A stretch of DNA of 64,000 nucleotides from Massilia sp. TS11 (lineage in GTDB: Bacteria > Pseudomonadota > Gammaproteobacteria > Burkholderiales > Burkholderiaceae_D), in NCBI RefSeq assembly GCF_022012445.1, contig NZ_JAKLTS010000004.1, forward strand, positions 186,001 to 250,000, read 5' to 3'. Within the stretch, counting starts at the first letter, position 1. Each line of letters starts with the position of its first letter. Shown in pieces: positions 17,654-26,558 of the stretch. The notes beneath the pieces were generated by a model that was not told the DNA's origin, made no database searches, and worked only from the letters and a program-made list of their open reading frames with translations. A program made the position numbers and the translations under genes.

Positions 17654-19894
17654 TCAGGCCGCTTGCCAGGCCAGGCGCAGCGGACCGGCCGGCGGCGGCG
17701 GCGCCGGCGTGTCGTTCAGAATAATCCCATGCGGCAGCACGCCCGCCTGGTTCAGGCGCTGCACGGCAGCGCGCACCTGGCCCGGCGCGCTGTGGCCGGC
17801 CCGCGCCAGCAGGAACACGGCCGCCGCATGGCGCGCCAGCACCAGGGCATCGGCGCGCGTCATCACCGGCGGGGCCAGCACGAGCACCAGATCATAGTGG
17901 GCGTCGAGCTCACGCACGAGCTCGCCAAAGCGGGCGTCGAGCGGTCCGTCGGCCAGGCTCGGCAGCGCTGCACCGCTGGGCAGCAAGTCGAGACCTTCGC
18001 GCACCTGGCGGCAGACTGCCTGGCCCGGCGGCAGATTGCCGCCGAGGACTTCGGTCAGGCCGGGCACCGGGTCCATGCCGAACACCTGATGCAGGCGGCC
18101 GCCGCGCACATCGGCGTCGATCAGCAACACGCGCTGGCCACTGGCCGCCGCCAGACTGGCCAGATTGGCCAGCACAAAATGCAGGCCGGCGCCCGCATGC
18201 AGGCCGCTGATGCAGACCACATGGTTGCGGCAGTGGGGCATGGCGTGGCGCAAGGCCGTGCGCAGGGCGCGCAGGCTTTCCACGGCCGGATCGTCGGGCG
18301 CGGCCTGCGACAGCAGCGGCAGGCGCGGCCGGCCCTGGCGCGTGCGCCGCTGTTCAACCTGGCTGTGCGGAATGCTCGCGTACACGAGGCCGGCGCCGAG
18401 CACGGCGTCGAGCTGTTCGGGATCGTCGATGCGGACCTGCACGGCGCGCCGCAACAGGGCCAGGATGGCGCCCAGGAAGAGCCCGCTCAGGGTGGCCAGG
18501 GCCAGCACCAGCGGGCGGTTCGGGCGCACCGGTTTTTCCGCCTCGACCGGGGCGTCGACCAGGCGCACATTGCTGACCTGCCCGGCCGACAGCAGGCGCA
18601 GCTGCTGGGCCGTGTTGAGCAGCGCTGTATACAACTCCTGGCTGACCTTGACCTCGCGCGCCAGCCGGGCCTCTTCCTGTTCAAGCATCGGCAGGGCGCG
18701 GATCTGGGCCTCCTGCTGGGTGAGCTCGTTCTGGGCTTCGCGCAATTGCGCATTCACGGCGGCCAGCTGCGGGTGGGCATCGGTGAAGCGCCCGAGCAAC
18801 TCGAGGCGCTTGAGCTGAAGCTCACTGCGGCGCGCCTTGGCCTGATTGGCCCGCTCCAGACTCAGGCGCACTTCCTCGCCGACATTGACGGTGCCGTGGC
18901 TGCTGCGGAACTGGTTATAGCTGGCCTCGGCCCGCTCGAGCTGGCTTTTCAGCGCCGGCAATTGCTGATCGAGAAAGGCCAGCGTATTGCCCGCGTCCTC
19001 GGTCTTGCGGGCCAGATGCTGCCGCAGGTATTCGCGCGCCACGTGGTCGAGCGTGGCGGTCACGCGTTCCGGATCATAGCCCTGCAGCTTCACCTCGATC
19101 ACGCCCGATTGCTTGCCCTGCTCGCTGATGGCCAGGCCCTGCTGCAAGGCGGCGATGGCACGCGCACGGCTCTGCTTGCGCAAGTAGAAACTCGTGCCCG
19201 GGCGCGCGCGCAGACTGGCCACGCGCAATTGCAGGCCACCGCTGTCGAGCTGGGCGCGCGCCTCCTCGCCCACCCGGCCGCTGAGCAGGCGCGGCGCGCC
19301 CGGCATGCTCAGGACCCAACGGCCCTGCTCGCCGACGTGCAGCTCAAATACCTGATCCTGCAGCGCGGCCGGCACCTCGAATTCGGCCACCTTGATCTGC
19401 TCGCCGCCCCAGGCGTACTGGCCCAGCAGACCGAGGGGCGGCGCGGCCAGCGTATCGCGCGCGCTGCGCTCGCCGAGCAGGAAGCGCCCGAGCGGGAAGC
19501 TGCGCGGCTCGGCGGCGATGTGGAGACGCAAACGGTCGACTGCCGGGCCGAGCACGAGGCGCGAACGCAGCACTTCCATCTCGGCGATTGCGGCCTTCTT
19601 GGTGTCGAACAGCGAGGAGACATCGGTGACGATATTGCGCGCCGCATTCGGCCGCTCTTCTTCCACATGGATCAGCAGGTTCGACTCATACACGGGACGC
19701 GCGGCCAGACAGTAGAGACCAGCGCCGAGCGCGCAGACCAGGGCGGCACCGAGCACGAGGCGGCGCGCGCGCCAGATCCAGTCGACATACTGCTGCCAGC
19801 CGGCCTCGGCATGCGGGGATGGCGGCAGCGGCGGCGCCACCGGCGCAGCGCCTGCGGCATTGGGCAAGGCATAGGGGGCGGGATGAAATTGCAT
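17654..19894 (-). CDS. Wzc-like polysaccharide co-polymerase with degenerate kinase domain
   Basis: A 746-residue inner-membrane protein. It has an N-terminal Pro-rich tail, TM1 (about 45-64), a large periplasmic Wzz domain with coiled coil (about 300-430), the PVRPNRP motif, TM2 (about 460-482), and a cytoplasmic BY-kinase-type domain (about 490-746). The nucleotide site is damaged. Where Walker A should read GxxxxGK-S/T there is GLHAGAGLH (564-572), without the Lys or Ser/Thr. Walker A' LLIDADVR (590-597) remains, but Walker B reads LVLVLAPP without its Asp. No Tyr occurs after residue 667, so the usual tyrosine cluster is absent. It probably controls chain length and opens Wza without autophosphorylation. 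It is cotranscribed with wza, 11 bases upstream. Confidence 0.87.
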   Translation of the reverse strand: MQFHPAPYALPNAAGAAPVAPPLPPSPHAEAGWQQYVDWIWRARRLVLGAALVCALGAGLYCLAARPVYESNLLIHVEEERPNAARNIVTDVSSLFDTKKAAIAEMEVLRSRLVLGPAVDRLRLHIAAEPRSFPLGRFLLGERSARDTLAAPPLGLLGQYAWGGEQIKVAEFEVPAALQDQVFELHVGEQGRWVLSMPGAPRLLSGRVGEEARAQLDSGGLQLRVASLRARPGTSFYLRKQSRARAIAALQQGLAISEQGKQSGVIEVKLQGYDPERVTATLDHVAREYLRQHLARKTEDAGNTLAFLDQQLPALKSQLERAEASYNQFRSSHGTVNVGEEVRLSLERANQAKARRSELQLKRLELLGRFTDAHPQLAAVNAQLREAQNELTQQEAQIRALPMLEQEEARLAREVKVSQELYTALLNTAQQLRLLSAGQVSNVRLVDAPVEAEKPVRPNRPLVLALATLSGLFLGAILALLRRAVQVRIDDPEQLDAVLGAGLVYASIPHSQVEQRRTRQGRPRLPLLSQAAPDDPAVESLRALRTALRHAMPHCRNHVVCISGLHAGAGLHFVLANLASLAAASGQRVLLIDADVRGGRLHQVFGMDPVPGLTEVLGGNLPPGQAVCRQVREGLDLLPSGAALPSLADGPLDARFGELVRELDAHYDLVLVLAPPVMTRADALVLARHAAAVFLLARAGHSAPGQVRAAVQRLNQAGVLPHGIILNDTPAPPPPAGPLRLAWQAA

Positions 19895-19905
19895 GCTGGC
19901 CTCGC

Positions 19906-20967
19906 TCAGGGTTTGGCGGCGCTGACGGCCGCGGACAAGGCGCCCGGGAACACCAGGCTGATGGCACGGTGCCAGTTGGCCAGCGGCGAGGCGGCCACAT
20001 ACACGACATCGCGGGCTTCGAGTTCGAACTGCTCGGCCAGGGCCAGGGCCTCGGCCGCGCGCGCATCGAGGCGGTAGACGCGCGCCTTGCCCCCCTCCTG
20101 GCGCACCACATACACCTGGCTGGCGTCACCGGTCTGGGGATTGATGCCGCCGACCTCGCCGAGCGCCTCGTTCAGGGTCAGGCGGCCGGCGCGCATATTG
20201 AGTGCACGCGGCGCCAGCACCTCGCCGGCCACGAACACCCGGTTGTCCTCGCGCGGCGGCACATGCAAGACGTCGTTCGGCAACAGCAGCAGACGCCCGG
20301 CCGCCGTCTGGCGCACCAGATCGAGCGGATAGCGCTGCGTGCCGCGTTCCAGACTGACGCGGCTGGCGTCGGCCTCGGGCAGCAGGCCGCCGGCGCGCTG
20401 GACGGCCTCCTGGACCGTCATCGGCACATCGTCGAGGGTTTGCAGACCGGGCTGGCGCACCTGGCCGTCCACATACACGCGCTTGCTGCGGTAGGCCTGG
20501 ACCCGCACGGTGATGCGCGGCTCGCGCAGCACGCGCGACAGGCGCTGGCCGAGTTCCTGGCGCAGTTGCTCGACCGTCAGGCCAGCCGCGGGCACGCTGC
20601 CTGCATACGGAAACTGCAGCCGCCCCTCGCCATCGATGGCAAAGCCCGGCGCCGGGGTCGAGATGCCGGCCGCCTGGGCTGTCACGGGCAGGTCCTGCGA
20701 ATTCGGGGGCAGCAGCTCCGGATGGTCCCAGACGGCGATGGCGAGAATATCACCGGGCCCTAATGTATACGGCGCCTGGGCCGCCGCCGTCAGATTGGGG
20801 GGCAAGGCGCCCGGATGCTGGTAGGCGGCACGCTGGCGCGCCACCAGGCTGGTATTGATGGGGACGGGTTCCTCCATGGTCTGCTGCCCGGCGCCCATGG
20901 GCAGGCGCATACTGCAGGCAGTGAGCAGGAACAGCGCGGAAACAGCAACAACGAACAGTCTGGCCAT
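19906..20967 (-). CDS. wza: Outer-membrane polysaccharide export lipoprotein, Wza-like
   Basis: A 353-residue lipoprotein with signal peptide MARLFVVAVSALFLLTAC (lipobox Cys18). Domains are a Poly_export region (YTLGPGDILAIAVWDHPEL, about residue 66) and SLBB repeats (SKRVYVDGQVRQPG and NRVFVAGEVLAPRAL). Wza octamers form the outer-membrane channel for capsule and exopolysaccharide. The C-terminus (ASPLANWHRAISLVFPG) fits the amphipathic membrane-crossing helix. I took the ATG at 20967 because GAGGTGA is just upstream; a GTG two codons earlier overlaps that site. It is the first gene of a two-gene operon with the Wzc-like gene. Confidence 0.9.
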   Translation of the reverse strand: MARLFVVAVSALFLLTACSMRLPMGAGQQTMEEPVPINTSLVARQRAAYQHPGALPPNLTAAAQAPYTLGPGDILAIAVWDHPELLPPNSQDLPVTAQAAGISTPAPGFAIDGEGRLQFPYAGSVPAAGLTVEQLRQELGQRLSRVLREPRITVRVQAYRSKRVYVDGQVRQPGLQTLDDVPMTVQEAVQRAGGLLPEADASRVSLERGTQRYPLDLVRQTAAGRLLLLPNDVLHVPPREDNRVFVAGEVLAPRALNMRAGRLTLNEALGEVGGINPQTGDASQVYVVRQEGGKARVYRLDARAAEALALAEQFELEARDVVYVAASPLANWHRAISLVFPGALSAAVSAAKP

Positions 20968-21045
20968 AGTCACCTCGTCAGGAAAATGGGGGGAGATTGC
21001 ACGGCCGGCAACCCGGCAAGCTTAGGGCGCGCCCGCCCTGCTACG

Positions 21046-21061
21046 TTTGCGCTGGCGCAAA
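21046..21061. promoter_or_regulatory. Perfect palindrome between galE and wza
   Basis: TTTGCGC-TG-GCGCAAA, 7-base arms around 2 bases, in the 102-base gap between the galE stop and the wza start. No T-tract follows on the minus strand, so it may be an operator of the wza-wzc operon or a weak terminator of the gal operon. A GC-rich palindrome GGGCGCGCCC lies close by at about 21025-21034. Confidence 0.4.
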
Positions 21062-21069
21062 TGCGCCGA

Positions 21070-22068
21070 TCAGTGTCCCGGTTGACCTCCTTGCTTCTGC
21101 TCCCAGGCCCAGGCGTGGGCAATGATGGCGTCGATATCCGGCCAGCGCGGCGCCCAGCCGAGCGTGGCGCGCGCCAGACGCGACTCGGCCACCAGGATCG
21201 GCGGATCGCCGGGCCGGCGCGGACCGATCGTGACGGGCACCGGCCGCCCGGTCACGCGGCGCACGGCGGCCAGCACTTCGCGGTTCGAATAGCCGGCGCC
21301 ATTGCCCAGATTGAAACGGGCACTGGCGCCGCCGCCTTCCAGATAGCGCAAGGCCAGCAGATGGGCCTCGCACAGGTCGCTCACATGGATGTAGTCGCGC
21401 ACGCAGGTGCCGTCCGGCGTCGGATAGTCGTCACCGAACAGACTCAGGCTCGCGCGCCGGCCGCTGGCCACTTGCAGCAGCAGCGGAATCAGATGGGTTT
21501 CCGGGCTGTGGCGCTCGCCCAGCTGGCCTTCCGGATCGGCCCCGGCCGCATTGAAATAGCGCAGGCAGACGCTGCGCAGCCCGTGCGCGCTGCTGGCATC
21601 GGCCAGCACCTGCTCGACCATCCACTTGCTGCGCCCGTAGGGATTGATCGGCGCGGCCGGATGCGCCTCGTCGATCGGCGTGTACTGGGGCGCGCCGAAG
21701 ATCGCCGCGGTCGAGGAAAAGATGAAAGACTGCACGCCATGGGCGAGCGCCGCTTCGAGCAGGGTGATGGTCGCGCCCAGGTTGTTCGCATAGTATTTGA
21801 GCGGCCGCTGCACCGATTCGCCGACCTGGATATCGCCGGCAAAATGCATGATGGCCGCGACCGGGCAGGCCTGGAACAGGGTGTCGAGCACGGCGCGCGA
21901 GCCGGCCGGCCCGGCCACCAGCACGCCGGCCGGCACGGCGTCGCGGTGGCCGGCGCCCAGATCATCGAGCACCACCACCTGGTAGCCGGCCTGCAGCAGG
22001 CACTTGACCATGTGCGAGCCGATATAGCCGGCGCCACCGACCACCAGCACGCGCTTGTCTGCACTCAT
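21070..22068 (-). CDS. galE: UDP-glucose 4-epimerase
   Basis: A 332-residue extended SDR. It has the Rossmann motif VVGGAGYIGSH at residues 9-19, the catalytic pair in INPYGRSKW (YxxxK) with Ser in FSSTAAIFG, and the family blocks LRYFNAAGADP and DGTCVRDYIHV. It interconverts UDP-glucose and UDP-galactose. GGTGGAG precedes the ATG at 22068, which overlaps the stop of the upstream gene as ATGA. Its place next to galT and galK and a UDP-galactopyranose-mutase-like domain indicates supply of UDP-galactose for the polymer. Confidence 0.94.
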   Translation of the reverse strand: MSADKRVLVVGGAGYIGSHMVKCLLQAGYQVVVLDDLGAGHRDAVPAGVLVAGPAGSRAVLDTLFQACPVAAIMHFAGDIQVGESVQRPLKYYANNLGATITLLEAALAHGVQSFIFSSTAAIFGAPQYTPIDEAHPAAPINPYGRSKWMVEQVLADASSAHGLRSVCLRYFNAAGADPEGQLGERHSPETHLIPLLLQVASGRRASLSLFGDDYPTPDGTCVRDYIHVSDLCEAHLLALRYLEGGGASARFNLGNGAGYSNREVLAAVRRVTGRPVPVTIGPRRPGDPPILVAESRLARATLGWAPRWPDIDAIIAHAWAWEQKQGGQPGH

Positions 22069-24659
22069 AGCTCCACCTTGGCCGGCGTGGGCGCGGCATG
22101 CAAGGCGCTGCGCACCTGCTGGGCCGCGCGGCGCCCGGCCAGGAAGGCGTGGTCGGAGTTGTAATACTCCCATTCGCTGTAGCGCCCGGCCAGCGTGATA
22201 TCGAAGTCGGCCAGCCAGCTGCGGATGGTGGCCACATTGGCCGCGCGCTGGTGGTCGTAGAGCACATAGGCATACGGCATATCGAGCTCGACACTGGCCC
22301 AGACCGGATCATCACGCCCGAACATGCCGACGCGAATGCAATCGTCGATGCACCGCTGGATCAGCTCCGCCCCTTCGCAAGGCAAGGGCTTGGTCGGCGA
22401 ATACGAAATCTCGCAGGTCAGGCCGAAGCCACCCGGGGCATTGCAGTCGGGGCTGGCATTGCCCTGCAAAAAGATGCGATGGAAGATCGTGTCTTCGGGG
22501 TAGTAAATCCAGTGCTTGTCGCTCAAGTGCGGCCGTCCGATGCCGAGGTGGACGCAGCGCACCGAGATATGGCGCAGGCCCTCGGCGGCGGCGCGCACGG
22601 CCGGCGGCGCGGCGCTGCCGATGCGGCGGACCAGTTCAGGCAAGGGCATCGTACTGAGCAGCTGGCGGTAATGGATGCGGCGCCCGTCGGCCAGCACCAG
22701 GCAGTGTTCGCGCGGCAGCACGCGCGCCACTTCGGCCTTGGTCATGAGCTTGCCGCGGATATGCGGCAGGAAGCCCGACACCAGCGCCTGGAAGCCGCCG
22801 CGGCGCGGGTAGCCGAAGCGCGCATTTGGCCCCATCGGCCGCGGCACCGGCGACAGCGCGCCCTCGATGATGGCGTCCAGATCGGGCAGGGGCACACGCC
22901 CGCCGAGCCACGAGGTTTCCATCTCGGCCAGGGGCACGGTCCACAGTTTCTGGTTGTAGGGCACGGCGAAATGGCGCGCAATGCCGGCGCCCCAGACCTC
23001 GTAGATGAATTGCTCGAAATTGCTGGTCGTGCGCAGCTGGGCGCTGCTGCCCGCATTGGCGGTGTCGGCCGTCCCATCGGCGCAGCAGTCATCGACCTGG
23101 CCCGGCGCACAGGCCGGCGCGGTGCCGCGGCGCCCGTAGCGCGCCTCGATGGCGCCGACGATGCACTCCTTGATGACGCCCGGCGGCAGCCCGTACAGGG
23201 CGGCCTGGAAGGGGTAGCGCGTGTACACCTGCTTGCTGTAGACCCAGGCTTCGCGGTCCTGCCAATGCTGGTTGTCACCGAGCAGGATCTGGTAGAGCTC
23301 GAGCACATAGGGGTCGTTCGAGAACATGATGTGGCCGGCATGGTCGAAGGTGAAGCCCGCCTGCTGGACCGAACGGCACCAGCCGCCGACCTCGGCCTCG
23401 CGTTCGAGCAACAGCGTGTCCGGCCCCAGATGATAGGCGGCCGACAGTCCGGTCGGACCGGCGCCGATGATGGCGCAGGCCACCTCGCTGCCCTTGGCAT
23501 GGGCCGGCCGCACGGCCGGCGCGCTGGCGGCCGCATCGGGGACAGCGCCCAGGGCCTGGATGCGCCGCCCCGGCGTCGTATGCGCCATCAGCTGGACCAT
23601 GCGCGCGGCCGTCGCTTCCCAGGACGTGGCGGCCACGCGCGCGCGCATGCGCGTCACCAGTGCGGCGCGCGCCTCGGCCGGCAAGGCCAGGGCCGCACGG
23701 CAGGCGTCGATAAAGGCGGCGTGATGCGGCGCCACCGCCACCAGTTCGCCATACGGTTCGGCCACATCACGAATGGCCGTACTGACGATGGGCCGCTCGG
23801 CCGCCATGTACTCGAGCACCTTGGTCGGACTGATGAAGCGCGTCGCCTCGTTCAGCGCGAACGGCAGCAGACAGACATCCCAGCCGGCCAGGAAGGCGGG
23901 CAGATCGGCGTAGTCGCGCTGGCCCAGGTAGTGCAGATTCGGGCGGCGCGGCAGACTGGCGGGGTCGATCTTGACGACCGGACCGACCAGCACCACCTCC
24001 CAATTGGTGTCGGCATCGGCCAGGGCCGCCAGCAGAGCGAGGTCGCAGCGCTCGTCGATGACGCCGAAGAAGCCCAGGCGCGGATGCGGCAGGCCAGCCT
24101 GGTCCGGATGCTCGCGCAGGCTGAGCGCACGGCCGAAATGGGCCGCGTCGACGCTGCTGGGGAAGCAATGCGCCTGCGGGTGGCGCGCGCGCTTGGCCTC
24201 GTACAGGCTGGGGCCGCCGGCGAACACCAGATCGGCCACCTTCAGCAGCGCCGTCTCGCGCTGCAGCAGCTGCTTGGGCGCGTTCTTAAAGGCCGACAGC
24301 TCGTCCATGCAATCGTAGACGACCAGGCCCGGATCGAGGCCCGCCAGCAGCGGCAGGGCCATCGGCGTGTACAGACAGACCAGCGGATGTTCGCCGCGCG
24401 GCACCAAATCGGTCAGCAGCTGCTGCAGCACCGGGATCTGGTCATCATGGAAACCGGCAGCCTGCACCGGCGTATGCGGCTGGCACACGGTCAGGTTGGG
24501 GATCGGCGTGGCGATCTGGAGAAAGGGGGTGCCCGGACTGTAGACCGGCTCCTCGACGAACAGCACGCGATAGGTGCGGGCCAGGGCCGTCATCAGATGT
24601 TGCGGACGCTGGTAGACAAAGTCCCAGCGCAGATGGCAGAACACAACGAGAGTTTGCAT
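22065..24659 (-). CDS. Fusion: glycosyltransferase + UDP-galactopyranose mutase-like flavoprotein
   Basis: An 864-residue protein in two parts. Residues 1-360 are a TuaH-type GT-B glycosyltransferase: FCHLRWDFVYQRPQHL at the start and SPTKVLEYMAAERPIV near 277. After a Pro/Ala linker, residues 391-864 form an FAD-binding protein with GAGPTGLSAAYHL at about 399 and ERxAEVGGWCRS nearby. Further motifs are YPFQAALYGLP and KLWTVPLAEMETSWLGGRVP. The last two resemble the eukaryotic-type UDP-galactopyranose mutases, which form UDP-galactofuranose. A 30-residue Cys-containing insertion lies between two mutase blocks. AAGGAG precedes the ATG. Alongside galE, the protein could make and transfer galactofuranose. 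The mutase call is by motif; related amine oxidases remain possible. Confidence 0.78.
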   Translation of the reverse strand: MQTLVVFCHLRWDFVYQRPQHLMTALARTYRVLFVEEPVYSPGTPFLQIATPIPNLTVCQPHTPVQAAGFHDDQIPVLQQLLTDLVPRGEHPLVCLYTPMALPLLAGLDPGLVVYDCMDELSAFKNAPKQLLQRETALLKVADLVFAGGPSLYEAKRARHPQAHCFPSSVDAAHFGRALSLREHPDQAGLPHPRLGFFGVIDERCDLALLAALADADTNWEVVLVGPVVKIDPASLPRRPNLHYLGQRDYADLPAFLAGWDVCLLPFALNEATRFISPTKVLEYMAAERPIVSTAIRDVAEPYGELVAVAPHHAAFIDACRAALALPAEARAALVTRMRARVAATSWEATAARMVQLMAHTTPGRRIQALGAVPDAAASAPAVRPAHAKGSEVACAIIGAGPTGLSAAYHLGPDTLLLEREAEVGGWCRSVQQAGFTFDHAGHIMFSNDPYVLELYQILLGDNQHWQDREAWVYSKQVYTRYPFQAALYGLPPGVIKECIVGAIEARYGRRGTAPACAPGQVDDCCADGTADTANAGSSAQLRTTSNFEQFIYEVWGAGIARHFAVPYNQKLWTVPLAEMETSWLGGRVPLPDLDAIIEGALSPVPRPMGPNARFGYPRRGGFQALVSGFLPHIRGKLMTKAEVARVLPREHCLVLADGRRIHYRQLLSTMPLPELVRRIGSAAPPAVRAAAEGLRHISVRCVHLGIGRPHLSDKHWIYYPEDTIFHRIFLQGNASPDCNAPGGFGLTCEISYSPTKPLPCEGAELIQRCIDDCIRVGMFGRDDPVWASVELDMPYAYVLYDHQRAANVATIRSWLADFDITLAGRYSEWEYYNSDHAFLAGRRAAQQVRSALHAAPTPAKVEL

Positions 24660-24743
24660 GGGGTCTCCTTTTGCCCAGACGGGCGCAGACAGATCGGCAG
24701 TCGGCGGCGCCGCTGCCACGGCAGGGGTGATCGAGCATCGGGC

Positions 24744-26558
24744 TTAGCTGCTGTCCCCTCCTCTTTCCGGACACGCGGCCGGTGGCTGTGGCAACAGCAC
24801 CGCATTGCGCGTGGCCGCATTCAATAAATCGAGTGGCACCTTGGGTTCGCGCGTGGCCGTCAACAGGCCATTCGATTCCTGGAAGGTGTCGGCGAACTGG
24901 GTGTAGCAAAAGCCGCTGAACATCTGGGTGCGGCTGACGACGGCCAGCAGCTCGCGGTAATGGGCGAGCAATTCCTCGCTCGAACGCGCGCGCGCATAGC
25001 CCCAGGTGGCGCCGTCGTCGGCCGCCTCGGGATCGAAGGCGATGCCGCCGAATTCGGTCAGCACGACCGGCTGGCCGCGGTGCGGGAAACCGTCGAGCGT
25101 CAGGATGCGTCCGCCCGGGCGGCGTTGCTCGAACAGCGTGCGCACCGGGTCGGTCACCTCGTAGCGCGCGCCCAGGCGTTCGGGGTCGTTGTCGTAGTCG
25201 TGGATGCCGAGGATGTCGGTGGCCGAGGCCTCCCAGCCATCGTTGCCGATCACGGGCCGGGTCGAGTCGAGCGTCTTGGTCAGGTGATACAGCGCCTCGA
25301 CGGCATTGCGGTGCGCCTGCATCGCCGTCAGATTCGGCACGCCCCAGGACTCATTGAACGGCACCCAGACGATGACGCAGGGATGGCTGTAATCGCGCTC
25401 GATGGCTTCGGTCCACTCGCGCACCATGCGCGTGATGGCGCGCGCGCTGAAGCGGTAGGCCGAGGGCATTTCTTCCCACACCAGCAGGCCGAGGCGGTCG
25501 GCCCAGTACAGGTAGCGCGGGTCTTCGATCTTCTGGTGCTTGCGCACGCCATTGAAGCCCATCGCCTTGGCCAGCTCGACATCGCGGCGCAGGGCCGCGT
25601 CGGACGGGGCCGTCATCAGACTGTCCGGCCAGTAACCCTGGTCGAGCACCAGCCGCATCGGGTAAGGCCGGCCATTGAGCATGAAGCGGTCGCGGTTGAT
25701 GGCCGTCGAGCGCAGCGCCGTGTAGGAGCGCACCGTATCGAGCACGCGCTCGCGGTGGCGCAGGGTCAGCTCGGCCTCCAGCAGCGTCGGCCGCTCCGGG
25801 CTCCACAGCAATTCATTGCGCGAGTCGTCGATGCCCGGGTCGGCCAGCGCGATCTTGCGGTTGGCCTCCTGGCCCATCAGCATGTACAAGTCGTCCGCCA
25901 TCTGGGTGTCGCCATGCCAGATGCGCACCTCGACCGAGAGCTCGGTATCGATATCGCCGACCGCATGGATTTCGCAGCCGATCTCAAAACCTTCGAAGAT
26001 CGGGGTCCAGCGCAGGCTGGCGATATAGGTCGAAGCGACCCGCTCGATCCAGACCGTCTGCCAGATGCCGGTCGTGCGCGGATACCAGATCGCATGCGGC
26101 TCGGGCAGCCAGTCCTGCTTGCCGCGCGGCTTGCCCAGGTCCTGCGGGTCGTCGAGCACCTGCACCACCACCACCTGCTGCGGGCGCGGTCCGAGCGCAT
26201 TCGTGATATCGGCGCTGAACGGCGTATGACCACCCTCGTGCTCGGCCACCAGCCAGCCATTGACCCAGACCCGGGCCGCATAGTCGACCGCGCCAAAATG
26301 CAGCAGCACCCTGCCCTGCTCTTCCTTGACGCAATCGAATTCGCGCCGGTACCAGCAACTGCGGTGAAAGCCCTGGTCGCCGATGCCGCTGGCCGCCGAC
26401 TCCGGGCAGAACGGCACCTCGATCGTGTGCGTCCAGGCGATCGGATCGGTCGGCAGGTGGTAGGCCAGGGCCTCGTCGAAGGCGAACTGCCAGGGCCCGT
26501 TCAGGCATTGCCAGTGATCGCGCACCAGTTGCGGGCGTGGGTACTCAAATTGGCTCAT
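24744..26558 (-). CDS. Glycoside hydrolase family 2 protein
   Basis: A 604-residue cytosolic GH2 enzyme. It has the N-terminal sugar-binding jelly roll (WYRREF, HFGAVDYAARVWVNG), an Ig-like middle domain, then a TIM barrel. The acid/base Glu is E403 in FNESWG and the nucleophile is E502 in VVLTEFGG. Family members are beta-galactosidases, glucuronidases or mannosidases. The galactose-operon context favours beta-galactoside or related substrates. No signal peptide is present. GAGGTG lies before the ATG at 26558; the start overlaps the end of galK by 14 bases. Confidence 0.87.
   Translation of the reverse strand: MSQFEYPRPQLVRDHWQCLNGPWQFAFDEALAYHLPTDPIAWTHTIEVPFCPESAASGIGDQGFHRSCWYRREFDCVKEEQGRVLLHFGAVDYAARVWVNGWLVAEHEGGHTPFSADITNALGPRPQQVVVVQVLDDPQDLGKPRGKQDWLPEPHAIWYPRTTGIWQTVWIERVASTYIASLRWTPIFEGFEIGCEIHAVGDIDTELSVEVRIWHGDTQMADDLYMLMGQEANRKIALADPGIDDSRNELLWSPERPTLLEAELTLRHRERVLDTVRSYTALRSTAINRDRFMLNGRPYPMRLVLDQGYWPDSLMTAPSDAALRRDVELAKAMGFNGVRKHQKIEDPRYLYWADRLGLLVWEEMPSAYRFSARAITRMVREWTEAIERDYSHPCVIVWVPFNESWGVPNLTAMQAHRNAVEALYHLTKTLDSTRPVIGNDGWEASATDILGIHDYDNDPERLGARYEVTDPVRTLFEQRRPGGRILTLDGFPHRGQPVVLTEFGGIAFDPEAADDGATWGYARARSSEELLAHYRELLAVVSRTQMFSGFCYTQFADTFQESNGLLTATREPKVPLDLLNAATRNAVLLPQPPAACPERGGDSS

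Noticed and set aside
17663..20077. An 804-codon open frame opposite the Wzc-like gene
   Set aside because: Opposite strand of a well-supported gene; composition is that of a GC-rich shadow frame.
22098..24827. A 909-codon open frame on the plus strand opposite the glycosyltransferase/mutase fusion
   Set aside because: It is the antisense shadow of a gene with clear motifs; the translation is Arg/Ala/His/Gln-rich low complexity with no family motif and no ribosome binding site.
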